The notes under the pieces are model-generated. The model was not told where the DNA came from. It saw only the letters and a list, made by a program, of their open reading frames with translations, and ran no database searches. From Palsa-504 sp963705835 (GTDB lineage: Bacteria > Actinomycetota > Actinomycetes > Streptosporangiales > Streptosporangiaceae): 64,000 nucleotides of DNA. The stretch spans positions 62,001 through 126,000 of the forward strand of contig CAVPLC010000037.1 in NCBI GenBank assembly GCA_963705835.1, written 5' to 3'. This document shows, piece by piece, positions 36,701 through 46,703 of the stretch. Every line of letters begins with the position of its first letter. The stretch's first letter is position 1. A program made the translations under genes and the position numbers.

Positions 36701-37098
36701 AGCAGCTCGGCGGCGCGCAGCGGGCACTCGACATGGCGGTGGAGTACGCCAAGATCCGGCGTCAGTTCGGCCGGCCGATCGGGAGCTTCCAGGCGATCAA
36801 GCACCGGTGTGCCGACCTGCTGCTCGAGGTGGAGTCGCTGCGATCGGCGGTCGGCTACGCCGCCGCGGCGGTGGCGGAAGGCTCGACCGAGGTTCCGGTG
36901 CTGGCCGCGCTGGTCAAGGCCTACGCCTCGGAGGTGTACTCCCACGTGGCGGGCGAGAACATCCAGATCCACGGCGGCATCGGCTTCACCTGGGAACACG
37001 ACGCGCACTTGTACCTCAAGCGGGCCAAGGCCAGTGAGCTGTTCCTCGGTGACCCCAGCTATCACCGGGAACGGCTGGCCACCCGGATCGGCCTCTGA
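33799..37098 (+). CDS. fused NDP-forming acyl-CoA synthetase and acyl-CoA dehydrogenase
   Basis: A single 1099-codon frame joins two enzymes. Residues 1 to about 715 are an NDP-forming acyl-CoA synthetase: a CoA-binding start (FFTPRSLAVVGASDTSGWG), the phospho-His region VAALAHTGSIAGDD and an ATP-grasp part (VVLKVSSAQITHKSDIGGVA). Residues 726-1099 are a second acyl-CoA dehydrogenase (NLGVTAEQRDLRESVRRFL, IQIHGGIGFTWEHDAHLYLK). The second part has its own ATG at 35974 with GGAG eight bases upstream. Either the fusion is real or a one-base error removed a stop (TAG lies in the next frame just before the ATG). Confidence 0.85.
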   Translation: MGALVTPDRLREFFTPRSLAVVGASDTSGWGQFILASSAATGFTGPLIPVHPQHETVFGRPAARSLRDLAEPVDLAFVMAPTQVVEDVIDDAAAAGVRNAVVLASGYREVGAEGHARQDRLVARATEHGIVLLGPNCLGFLNTHAAVGPFALNVPLPLRPGPVGIALQSGALASAVLAFARSRAIGVSTLVTMGNESMITTADVLSYLVDDEQTRVICLFLEEISEPDRFARAAEKAARAGKPVVALKTGSSPVGQVAALAHTGSIAGDDAVVDAVLRQFHVIRVTSIEELLGTAGLLGYDRWPRGRRMGVLTASGGACGIIADRAGAQGIEIPPFAARTVAAVKPHLPPFAAAHNPLDVTGYVLANARATALTAIDHALDAAVADPGLDFVVFCGVTIPDVRPPSERLAAMIEERVRWLGERIASAPIPVIPMGSTCVDVSGYGRDLLTRHGIHLLGGFDLGMRALGHALRWLENRGTVAYPARVSVPRQVPVPLAPGSWPEMAARDLLAASQVPLVPAELVNSPAEAVQAARRIGAPVVLKVSSAQITHKSDIGGVALGVHGDAQIEQAYRRVRAAGESVPGAVIDGVLVTPMRSGGVELLAGVTLDRTFGPVLAVGLGGVWVELLADTSLRVLPVTTDDVKRMLGELRGSPLLRGARGTSPADLDVLAQVIKNVGDAAISLDGSLRALEINPLWVNGDRVEALDVLVVTGPPAPTSTERSLAMNLGVTAEQRDLRESVRRFLAERAPMTRVRELMETADATDAGVWRQAGVQLGLQAIAIPEEYGGAGFSFAEQAVVLEELGGALYGGPYLASAVLAATALLASEDEGARRDLLPGIASGQTVATLAFTEDDGSWDPESIRLAAAKNGPGWRLDGHKSFVLDGNAANLILAVAATDHGPSSLSLFAVDGTAKGLSRRALPTLDQTRRLARLEFSDVPGRLIGSPGAGKAALDHTLDVAAVALAAEQLGGAQRALDMAVEYAKIRRQFGRPIGSFQAIKHRCADLLLEVESLRSAVGYAAAAVAEGSTEVPVLAALVKAYASEVYSHVAGENIQIHGGIGFTWEHDAHLYLKRAKASELFLGDPSYHRERLATRIGL

Positions 37099-37106
37099 CC
37101 GGCGCG

Positions 37107-37907
37107 TCACCGGCCGTCGGGCACGGGGATGCCGAACTCAGTGAGCAGCTCCTGGGAGTAGGCGATCCGGCCGGTCAGCGTGCGCGGCTCGCGATGGCAG
37201 AGCAGCAGGGCGGCCTCGGCCATCACGGCGGGCGGCTCGGCCCGGGGATCATCCGCGGTGGTCAGGCGATGGAAGATGGTGCCGGGCGTCGGCACCACCC
37301 GGGTCGGGGACAGCGCGTTGACCGCGATGTTGTCCTGGTAGAGCTCCGCGGCCAGCCCGGTGGAGAGGCGCTCGAGCGCCGCCTTGCACATCCCGTACAC
37401 GGTGCCGCCGCGGACCGCCCGGCTGGTGGGCGGGATCGCCGGGTGGCGGGCCGCCGCGGAGGACACGTTGAGGATCCAGCCCGCGCCGTGCCCGCGCATG
37501 CCCGGCAGCACCAGCGTGGCCAGGTGGAACGGCGCCTCGACCTGGACCGCGAACATCAGCGCGTAGCGTCGCGGGACGAAGTCCTCGACGCGGGCGAAAT
37601 ACGTGACCGCCGCGTTGCTGACCAGGATGTCCGGCGCGCCCAGCCGTCGGGTCGTCTCCTCGACCAGCCGTTCCCGGTCGGCCGGCTTGGACAGGTCGGC
37701 GGGGATCGCGACCGCGGTGCCGCCCGCCCGCCCGATCTGGGCCGCGGTCTCGTCGATCGTGCCGGGCAGCGCCGACGGAGCCGCCTCCGTGGTACGCGCC
37801 GCCACCGCCACGGCCGCGCCCGCCACGCCGAACCGCCGCGCGATCTCCGCCCCGATGCCCCGGCTCGCGCCGGTCACCAGGGCCACCTTCCCGTCCAGCA
37901 CGCCCAT
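37107..37907 (-). CDS. SDR-family oxidoreductase
   Basis: This 266-residue SDR has TGASRGIG at about 13-20, SNAAVTYF and NVSSAAA, with YGMCK in the catalytic Tyr-Lys position near 170. I chose the ATG at 37907, preceded by GGGAGG. The frame is open to 37988 but the SDR fold begins here. It converges on the fused gene with an 8-bp gap. Its promoter holds motif site 3, placing it in the same candidate TetR regulon. Confidence 0.85.
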   Translation of the reverse strand: MGVLDGKVALVTGASRGIGAEIARRFGVAGAAVAVAARTTEAAPSALPGTIDETAAQIGRAGGTAVAIPADLSKPADRERLVEETTRRLGAPDILVSNAAVTYFARVEDFVPRRYALMFAVQVEAPFHLATLVLPGMRGHGAGWILNVSSAAARHPAIPPTSRAVRGGTVYGMCKAALERLSTGLAAELYQDNIAVNALSPTRVVPTPGTIFHRLTTADDPRAEPPAVMAEAALLLCHREPRTLTGRIAYSQELLTEFGIPVPDGR

Positions 37908-37930
37908 TACGGCCGCCTCCCGCCAAGAAT

Positions 37931-37942
37931 CTAATCCTAGGA
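37931..37942. promoter_or_regulatory. shared 12-bp motif, site 3 (before SDR gene)
   Basis: CTAATCCTAGGA (minus strand TCCTAGGATTAG) lies 24-35 bp before the SDR start. It shares ten consecutive bases with site 2. Confidence 0.5.
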
Positions 37943-38008
37943 AATCCCACCCAGCCTTGTGGGCCGCTACCCCGGGGTAACGGCCCACGATCAGCTAACG
38001 CGCGCGGC

Positions 38009-39523
38009 TCAGGCCGCGGGCCCCGTCTCCCGCGCCCGCTTCGGCAGCCCGAACGCCACCGCGAACGAGCAGGCCAGCAGCCCCACGGTCGCCAGCGCGG
38101 TCCACTGCGCGGCGTGCAGGTAGACCGGCACGTGCTCGCCGCGTCCGCCGGTCAGCGCGAAGAAGATCGCGCCGATCCCGGCGATGCCCAGCGACATGCC
38201 GAGCGAGTTCACGGTCTGCAGCACGCCGGAGGCCGAGCCCATCTCCTGCGGCCGGACGCCCGCCATCACGATGTCGAACAGCGGCACGAACACCATGCCC
38301 ATCCCGATCCCGCCGATCACCATCGGCGCCAGCAGGTCCGCGGTGGACACGCCGCCGCCCGCGCCGCGCAGCACCGCGTAGATGGCCAGGAGCCCGGTCG
38401 CCTCGACCACCAGGCCGGCGTGCAGGACCCGCCGGCCAAGCTTGGTCATGGCGATGCCGCCGACCGCGGAGCCGACGAACGCGCCCGCCGCCCACGGCGC
38501 CGTGGTGAGGGCCGAATGCCAGGCGGTGAAGCCCAGCCCGTTCTGCAGGAACACGTTGAAGATCATCACGATCCCGCCCAGCGAGCCGACGAAGACGATC
38601 GAGAACACGATGCCCGCGCTGTAGGGCCGGTGCCGGAAGATGGACGTCTCGACGAGCGGCGCGCGACCCGAGCGCCGGCGGCGGACCTGGTACCACGCGA
38701 ACCCGGCGAGCACCAGCACCGACGCGCCCAGCATCCCGAACAGCCAGGCCGGCCAGCCCAGCGAGTGCCCCTGCGCCAGCGGGAAGACCAGCAAGAACAT
38801 GGCCGCCCCGGCCAGCACCGCGCCCGGCAGGTCGAGCCGCCCGCGCCGCGCCTGTCCAGAAGCAGAGCCCGCGGGCAGCAGCCGGCCGCCGAGCACCAGC
38901 GCGGCCAGGCCGACCGGCACGTTGACCAGGAAGATCATCCGCCATCCGGTGCCGAACAGGTCGGCGCCGATCAGCCCGCCAGCCACGATGGGCCCGAGCA
39001 TCGCCGACAGGCCCATCACCGGCCCGTAGACCCCGAACGCCTTGCCCATCTCGTGCGCCGCGAACAGATCCCTGATCAGCCCGAACACTTGCGGCAGCAT
39101 GATCGCGCCCATGAGGCCCTGCGCCGCCCGCGCCGCGATGAGCTCGCCCGCGGTCCCGGCCATCGCGCACGCCACAGAGGCCGCCACGAACCCGGTCATC
39201 CCGGTCAGCAGCACCCGCCGCCGCCCGAAGACGTCGCCGAGCCGCCCGCCGGTCAGCAGCCCCACCGCCATGGCCAGGGCGTAGGCCGCGGTCACCCACT
39301 CGATGACCGCGTAGGACCCGCCCACGTCGTGCCGGATCGTCGGCGCCGCGACCTGGGTAATCGTCGAGTCGAGCAGGTCCATCACCGCCGCCGTGATCAC
39401 GGTGCCAAACGCCAGCCACCGCCACCGCTGGCCGAGGCCCTCGGGGCCAGCCGTCTCCACAGCTGCCGCGCTCTCGATGGCCACGACGGCCCGGTCAGCG
39501 GTTCCGCTCGGTGCTGATGACAT
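38009..39523 (-). CDS. MFS multidrug transporter (DHA2 family)
   Basis: The 504-residue protein has about 14 hydrophobic helices. It has the DHA2 signature VMDLLDSTITQVAAPTI in helix 1, GRLGDVFGRRR (motif A) and GPIVAGGLI (motif C-like). It would export drugs or other hydrophobic compounds by proton antiport. The ATG is preceded by GGGAGG. It is divergent from a TetR gene, and two inverted repeats lie between them. Confidence 0.89.
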   Translation of the reverse strand: MSSAPSGTADRAVVAIESAAAVETAGPEGLGQRWRWLAFGTVITAAVMDLLDSTITQVAAPTIRHDVGGSYAVIEWVTAAYALAMAVGLLTGGRLGDVFGRRRVLLTGMTGFVAASVACAMAGTAGELIAARAAQGLMGAIMLPQVFGLIRDLFAAHEMGKAFGVYGPVMGLSAMLGPIVAGGLIGADLFGTGWRMIFLVNVPVGLAALVLGGRLLPAGSASGQARRGRLDLPGAVLAGAAMFLLVFPLAQGHSLGWPAWLFGMLGASVLVLAGFAWYQVRRRRSGRAPLVETSIFRHRPYSAGIVFSIVFVGSLGGIVMIFNVFLQNGLGFTAWHSALTTAPWAAGAFVGSAVGGIAMTKLGRRVLHAGLVVEATGLLAIYAVLRGAGGGVSTADLLAPMVIGGIGMGMVFVPLFDIVMAGVRPQEMGSASGVLQTVNSLGMSLGIAGIGAIFFALTGGRGEHVPVYLHAAQWTALATVGLLACSFAVAFGLPKRARETGPAA

Positions 39524-39544
39524 CGATCCTCCCGTGGAAGTATC

Positions 39545-39593
39545 GGAACGAAATCTTCTGTTCCAAGACTATCAGAACGGAATAGTTTGTTCC
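39545..39593. promoter_or_regulatory. pair of GGAAC-N10-GTTCC inverted repeats, TetR operator
   Basis: GGAACGAAATCTTCTGTTCC (39545-39564) and a second site from 39574 to 39593 with arms AGAAC and GTTCC have the same geometry, with centres 29 bp apart. They lie in the promoter shared by the MFS and TetR genes and are probably bound by that TetR. Confidence 0.7.
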
Positions 39594-39603
39594 AGACCTC
39601 TGC

Positions 39604-39609
39604 TACACT
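39604..39609 (+). promoter_or_regulatory. -10 hexamer of a leaderless TetR transcript
   Basis: TACACT ends 6 bp before the TetR ATG at 39616 and no ribosome site is present. This spacing is typical of actinobacterial leaderless mRNAs. Confidence 0.5.
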
Positions 39610-39615
39610 TTTTTC

Positions 39616-40365
39616 ATGAACGAGGCCAGCACGAACGAAGCAAGCCCAGCCCACACGCGCCCGTACGGCGGCGCGCAGAGCAGCGGCACGCACCAAGGCG
39701 CGCACGAGGGCCACCAGCACCAGGGCCGCCACCACGAGGGCCCGCTCAGCGGCCGCCAGGCCGAAGCCGCCCGCAACGACCAGCGCATCCTCGAATCCGC
39801 CCGCGCGGTGTTCATCGAGGACCCGGGCGCGCCGATCACCGCGGTGGCCAAGCACGCGGGCGTCGGCATCAGCGCGCTGTACACCCGCTACGCCAGCAAG
39901 GAGGAACTCCTCCGCACGCTGTGCACGGACGGCCTGGTCCGCATCACCGCCGGCGTCGAGGCCGCCCTCGAGCAGGCCAGGAACGGCGCCGACCCCTGGC
40001 AGGTGCTGGCCGGTTTCATGCGGGACATGGTGGACGCCGACACCAGCTCGCTGACCCGCGCGCTGGCCGGCAAGTTCACCCCCACGCCGGACATGTTCGC
40101 CCTGGCCAACCGGTCAAGCGAGCTCATGAACGAGCTGTTCGGCCTGGTCCGCGACGTGCTGCGCCCGGGCGTCGTGCTGCACGACCTGTCGCTCATCTTC
40201 GAGCTGGTCGCCGTCATCAAGGGCCCCACCCCGGACCGCACAAGGGAGTTGCGCCACCGGTACCTGGCCCTCGTCCTTGACGGCCTGCGGGCCCGGGATC
40301 GCGAGGAGCTGCCGGGCCCTCCGCCGACCTGGCAGGAACTCAGCGAGCGCTGGATCCCCAGCTAA
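39616..40365 (+). CDS. TetR-family transcriptional regulator
   Basis: This 249-residue regulator has a polar His/Gln/Gly-rich lead of about 45 residues (HQGAHEGHQHQGRHHEG). A TetR HTH follows (ILESARAVFIEDP, AVAKHAGVGISALYTRYASK) and then a helical effector domain. The His-rich lead could bind metal or be disordered. It is divergent from the DHA2 transporter and shares its operator region, the usual arrangement for a local repressor. Confidence 0.87.
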   Translation: MNEASTNEASPAHTRPYGGAQSSGTHQGAHEGHQHQGRHHEGPLSGRQAEAARNDQRILESARAVFIEDPGAPITAVAKHAGVGISALYTRYASKEELLRTLCTDGLVRITAGVEAALEQARNGADPWQVLAGFMRDMVDADTSSLTRALAGKFTPTPDMFALANRSSELMNELFGLVRDVLRPGVVLHDLSLIFELVAVIKGPTPDRTRELRHRYLALVLDGLRARDREELPGPPPTWQELSERWIPS

Positions 40366-40378
40366 GCCTGAAACCCCG

Positions 40379-41350
40379 CTAACGACTCGCGAGGCCGGGG
40401 GAGCCGCGAGCCGGAGCCGCCGCCCGCTTGCGCCGCTTGCCCTCGTGCATGGCCACGACCCGCGCCACCGGGATGTCCCGGCCCTCGGCCACGAGCTCAT
40501 CGCTCAGCCGCTGCGGCGCGGGCATCTGCCCCGCCCACGCGTCCCGCCCGGCCACCAGGCCGGGGACCGTGAGCACGGTGAAGTCGGCGGGCTTGATCGC
40601 GTCCAGGTCATCCCACGGCACCGGGAACGAGACCGTTGCCCCCGGCCGGACCCGCGGGCTGTACGCCGCCGCCACCGTCGCCCCGTACGCCCTGGTCGAA
40701 TCCAGGAAGACCTTCCCCTCCCGCTCGTCCTTGACGAACGCGGTGGTGGTGAGGTCCGGGTCGAGCCGCTCGGCCCGCGCCGCGATGGCCCGGGTGACCG
40801 CGGCGGCCGATTCGCTGTCCGCGAGGATCGGCACGTACACGTGCACGCCCTTGGACCCGCTGGTCTTGACCGCGCCGGCCAGCCCGACGTCCGACAGCGC
40901 CTGGCGGACCAGGTGCGCGGCCGCCACCGCGTGCCCGAACTCGCCCCCGGACGGCGGATCGATGTCCAGCACGAGGTACGTCGGCCGGTCCAGGTGACCG
41001 GCCAGGCCCAGGGTGACGTGGTACTCCACCGCCCGCTGGTTGGCGAACCACAGCAGCGTGCGCCAGTCGTCGCACAGCGCGTACCGGACCTCGCGCTTGG
41101 ACGCCTCCGCCCACATCGTCACCGTGCGCATCCACGGCGGCGCGTAGTCCGGCACGTTCTTCTGCATGAACGGCTGCTGCCCGGGCCGCACCCTGATCAC
41201 CGACAGCGGCCGGTCCCGCAGCCCGGGCAGGATGAGCCCGCTCACCGCGTCCAGGTAGTCGATCATGTCGCGCTTGGTCGCGCCCGCCCCGTCGAACAGC
41301 GGCTCGTCGAGGTGGGTCAGCGTGATCCCGTCCCGTTCCGGCGTGGTCAT
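40379..41350 (-). CDS. ligD: LigD-type polymerase (archaeo-eukaryotic primase) domain protein
   Basis: The 323-residue protein is the polymerase/primase domain of NHEJ LigD. It has the metal motif LVLDIDPPSGGEF, KTSGSKGVHVYVP, the third acidic region KDEREGKVFLDSTRAYG and VSFPVPWDDL. It has no ligase or phosphoesterase domain, so it is the split form that adds nucleotides at break ends together with Ku and a separate ligase. I chose the ATG at 41350; the frame continues upstream into the promoter of the divergent gene. No ku gene is in the window. Confidence 0.87.
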   Translation of the reverse strand: MTTPERDGITLTHLDEPLFDGAGATKRDMIDYLDAVSGLILPGLRDRPLSVIRVRPGQQPFMQKNVPDYAPPWMRTVTMWAEASKREVRYALCDDWRTLLWFANQRAVEYHVTLGLAGHLDRPTYLVLDIDPPSGGEFGHAVAAAHLVRQALSDVGLAGAVKTSGSKGVHVYVPILADSESAAAVTRAIAARAERLDPDLTTTAFVKDEREGKVFLDSTRAYGATVAAAYSPRVRPGATVSFPVPWDDLDAIKPADFTVLTVPGLVAGRDAWAGQMPAPQRLSDELVAEGRDIPVARVVAMHEGKRRKRAAAPARGSPGLASR

Positions 41351-41986
41351 GCGTCCCGTATACCCGCTCCGGCCGCCAAACGCCAGCGCCCCGGCACTAA
41401 GGTGAGACGCGGGGAGGTACGCGACCATGGCGTTCAGCGGGTGGCCCGAAGAGGCGCTGGATTTCTACGACGGGCTCGCGGTCGACAACTCGAAGTCCTA
41501 CTGGACCGAGCACAAGGCCGTCTACGAGGACAAGATCCTGCGCCCCATGACCGAACTCACCGAGGAGCTAGCCCCGGAGTTCGGCGAGCCGAAGATCTTC
41601 CGGCCGTACCGCGACGTCAGGTTCAGCAAGGACAAGTCCCCGTACAAGACCCACATCGGGGCCGTCATCGGCGGCACCGGCTACATCCAGCTGTCGGCCG
41701 AGGGCCTGGGCGCGGGGCCGGCATGTGGCAGATGGGCCCGGACCACCTGGCCCGCTACCGCGAGGCGGTCGTCGGCGACGTCCCCGGCGCCGATCTCGAG
41801 CAGCTCATCGCCGTGATCGAGAAGGCCGACGTCACCGTCCACGGCCACGACGCGCTCAAGTCCGCGCCCCGCGGCTATCCCGCCGACCACCCCCGGGTCG
41901 CGCTGCTCCGCTACAAGGGCCTGACCGCATGGAAACAATGGCCCGTCGAACCATGGCTGGAGACCGCGGCGGCCAAGGACCGTATT

Positions 41987-41994
41987 ATTTCTTT
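41987..41994. repeat. left 8-bp target site duplication
   Basis: ATTTCTTT directly abuts the left end of the IS and is repeated exactly at 43115-43122. Confidence 0.85.
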
Positions 41995-43114
41995 CTGGGA
42001 TATTTAGTTAACCGGAGTAGGCTCTGGGAATGGAGCAGCCGAGTGTCGGCACCCATTACCCGAGGTCGACTGGCGAGTTCCAGGCCTGGTTCCGCACCGA
42101 TGCCGACTGCCTGGACTACCTGGACTGGGTACGCTGGCCGGGCGGCTTCACCTGCCCGTCCTGCGGTCATGCCGGGGGCTGGCAGCTCGGTGATGGCCGG
42201 CGTGAGTGCGCCGGCTGCCATGGGCGCACCTCGGTGACGGCGGGCACGATCTTCGACCGCACGCGCACGCCGCTGACGGTGTGGTTCACCGCCTGCTGGC
42301 TATTCGCCACCCAGAAGGACGGCATCTCGGCGCAGAGCCTGCAGCGGTCGCTGGAGATCGGCTCCTACCCGACCGCGTGGGCGATGCTGCACCGGCTGCG
42401 GTCGGTGCTGGTACGGCCGGGCCGGGACCGGCTATCCGGGACGGTGGAGGTGGACGAGACGTTCATCGGCGGGCAGGAGCCGGGGCTGCGCGGCGGCCGG
42501 GCCAAGGGCAAGAAGGTGCTCACCGGCATCGCGGTCGAGGTCGGCGCGCCGCGGTGGATCGGCCGCTGCCGGATGGCGGTGCTAGCCGATGCCTCAGCAG
42601 AATCGCTGAACCCGTTCATCACCGGCGCCATCGAGCCCGGCAGCACCGTCATCACCGACGCGTGGCAGGGCTACAGCGGGCTGGTGGGCCTCGGCTACAC
42701 CCGTGAACGCCGCAGCCAGCGGGCCGCCCGCGCCCGCGGCGAAGATCCCGGCGAGCTGCTGCCGAACGTGCACCGCGTCGCCTCCCTAGCCAAGCGATGG
42801 CTGCTGGGCACCCATCAGGGCTCGGTGGACGAGGCCCACCTGCCCGCTTACCTCAACGAGTTCGTCTTCCGCTTCAACCGGCGCCGCTCACGCAGCCGCG
42901 GCCTGGTCTTCTACCGCGTGCTGGAGCTAGCCGCCGGGCATGATCCGGTCCGCTTCCAGGACCTGCTCGCCGGCAAGAAGCCACGCCCGGCACCGGCAAC
43001 GTGGGGGTTGGGTCACCCGCCAAGCCTGGACCGGCCAGCGGCGAACCGGCCATGGAGAACGGGCGAACTCCAGCTGCAGCTACCGATTCCACTCCGGTTA
43101 AGTAAATATCCCAG
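41995..43114 (+). mobile_element. IS1595-family insertion sequence, 1120 bp
   Basis: The ends form a 26-bp terminal inverted repeat with two mismatches: CTGGGATATTTA at 41995 and its complement ending at 43114, continuing through TTAACCGGAGT. The exact 8-bp flanking duplication (ATTTCTTT) fits the IS1595 family. It encodes one DDE transposase. The exact duplication and intact ends suggest a recent insertion. Confidence 0.9.
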
Positions 43115-43319
43115 ATTTCTTTTTTCCGAACGGTCCAGCCTCTCTGCGGCTGGCTCACCACCCACGTCGGCGGGTGAGGGCGCCCGCGGTGGCCGGCCCG
43201 GTCAGGAATACGGCCGATCCGGCCCGCGACGAGGGTGGAACAGGCTTCCTGGCTGCGCCGTGCCCTGCTGGATCGGAGCCGTTAGGCACGCTCTGGCGGC
43301 CGGCCCGGCCGCCGGCTGA
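42030..43319 (+). CDS. IS1595-family (ISXO2-like DDE) transposase
   Basis: The N-terminal zinc ribbon (CPSCGHAGGWQLGDG, ECAGC) and the DDE domain fit the ISXO2/IS1595 transposases. The acidic set includes EVDETFIGG and VITDAWQGYSGL, then HRVASLAKRWLLGTHQGSV and the NEFVFRFNRR segment. The family-like part ends near 42990. The frame has no stop inside the element: it reads through the right inverted repeat and ends in host DNA at 43319. Either the last residues are foreign or a one-base error hides the stop, since both other frames terminate within the right repeat. Confidence 0.87.
   Translation: MEQPSVGTHYPRSTGEFQAWFRTDADCLDYLDWVRWPGGFTCPSCGHAGGWQLGDGRRECAGCHGRTSVTAGTIFDRTRTPLTVWFTACWLFATQKDGISAQSLQRSLEIGSYPTAWAMLHRLRSVLVRPGRDRLSGTVEVDETFIGGQEPGLRGGRAKGKKVLTGIAVEVGAPRWIGRCRMAVLADASAESLNPFITGAIEPGSTVITDAWQGYSGLVGLGYTRERRSQRAARARGEDPGELLPNVHRVASLAKRWLLGTHQGSVDEAHLPAYLNEFVFRFNRRRSRSRGLVFYRVLELAAGHDPVRFQDLLAGKKPRPAPATWGLGHPPSLDRPAANRPWRTGELQLQLPIPLRLSKYPRFLFSERSSLSAAGSPPTSAGEGARGGRPGQEYGRSGPRRGWNRLPGCAVPCWIGAVRHALAAGPAAG
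43115..43122. repeat. right 8-bp target site duplication
   Basis: ATTTCTTT, an exact copy of 41987-41994. Confidence 0.85.
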
Positions 43320-44101
43320 TGGTCCGGGATCCGGCCGATCCTGCGCATCAGCTCGTCTTCTTCGAAGATCTCGGCCGCGGTGGGCGACAGGGAGATGACC
43401 GCGGACAGGATGAACCCGATGCTGGACAGGCCGAGGATGAGCGGCAGCAGGAAGGCCTCGGCGCTGGCCGTCGCCGACGTGCTCACGGTCAGGCCCGGTG
43501 CGGCGTGGACGCGCAGCGCGGCCATGCCCGTGTAGTGCATGCCGCTGACCGCGACGCCCATGATCAGCGACGCGACGATGGCGGACCACAGGCTGTCCAG
43601 CCGCAGGGCGGCCCACAGCGCCGCGGTTCCCGCGATCACGGCGATGACCACCGAGGCCGCGACGAGCATCGGGTTGTAGGTCAGCGAGTCCTGCACCCGG
43701 ACGGCGCTCATGCCCACGTAGTGCATGCTGGCCACGCCGCAGCCGATGATCACGCCCCCGAGCAGCAGCGGCCTCATTCCCTGCTTGCTGAACCCGACGA
43801 TGAACGTCCCGATCCCGACCACCACCACCGCGATCACCATGGACAAGATGGTGACGGGCACGTTGTAGCGGATGGACTGGCCCGGGATGGCGAACCCGAG
43901 CATGGCGATGAAGTGCATCACCCAGATCCCGGTCGTCCCGATGGCCAGGGCGGCCAGGGTCAGCCACCGGGCCCGCGCCGCGCCCTGGTAGGCGCGCGCC
44001 CGCGTGGTGCACCGGAGCCCGAGGAAGCAGCCCAGGCAGGACATCAGGTACGCGAGCACCGGGTTCAGCGCACCATTGGAGAAGTTGTTGATGTGAATCA
44101 T
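43202..44101 (-). CDS. MHYT-domain integral membrane sensor
   Basis: About seven helices carry the MHYT signature three times: WVMHFIAMLGF, GVASMHYVGMSAVRV and VSGMHYTGMAALRV. The family is proposed to bind copper or a diatomic gas through these Met/His residues. There is no GGDEF or EAL output domain, only a short polar tail, so signalling would need a partner. It is divergent from a CopA-like ATPase 129 bp away, which supports a copper link. Its 3' end lies 24 bp from the interrupted DUF2461 gene. Confidence 0.83.
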   Translation of the reverse strand: MIHINNFSNGALNPVLAYLMSCLGCFLGLRCTTRARAYQGAARARWLTLAALAIGTTGIWVMHFIAMLGFAIPGQSIRYNVPVTILSMVIAVVVVGIGTFIVGFSKQGMRPLLLGGVIIGCGVASMHYVGMSAVRVQDSLTYNPMLVAASVVIAVIAGTAALWAALRLDSLWSAIVASLIMGVAVSGMHYTGMAALRVHAAPGLTVSTSATASAEAFLLPLILGLSSIGFILSAVISLSPTAAEIFEEDELMRRIGRIPDHQPAAGPAARACLTAPIQQGTAQPGSLFHPRRGPDRPYS

Positions 44102-44181
44102 GTGCCGCCGGCGCCCCCTTGGCGATTAGAGCGACGCTCATGCTATCGCCCCTGTAGCCTTTATGAGCACTTATCCCCGCA

Positions 44182-44198
44182 ATACGGCAATTGCGTAT
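44182..44198. promoter_or_regulatory. candidate operator between MHYT and copA genes
   Basis: ATACGGCAATTGCGTAT is a near-palindrome, with GCAATTGC at the centre and ATAC/GTAT outside, offset by one base. It lies 33-49 bp before the CopA-like start. A copper-responsive regulator site is possible but not shown. Confidence 0.4.
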
Positions 44199-44230
44199 CT
44201 TGTCAGCTACCGACCGAAATCGGAGGTCAG

Positions 44231-46681
<2,451 letters not shown>

Positions 46682-46703
46682 CCGGGGCTACCCGGGAGGC
46701 ACC

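Larger units (their letters stand above)
41427..43177 (+). pseudogene. DUF2461/TIGR02453 gene interrupted by IS1595-family element
   Basis: The N-terminal half (AFSGWPEEALDFYDGLAVDN, FRPYRDVRFSKDKSPYKTH) matches the DUF2461 family. The frame shifts once near 41713, where adding one G to a G run restores GAGMWQMGPDHLARYR. After AAKDRIIS the IS begins at 41995. Past the IS and one 8-bp target copy the original frame resumes (FFRTVQPLCGWLTTHVGG, stop at 43177). Removing the IS gives an uninterrupted family-like C-terminus. The product is therefore truncated; its biochemical role is unknown. Confidence 0.85.

Noticed and set aside
43319..44230. Upstream extension of the copA frame back to 43319
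   Set aside because: The extension is His/Asp/Arg-rich shadow of the MHYT gene, and the GTG at 44231 has a strong ribosome site.
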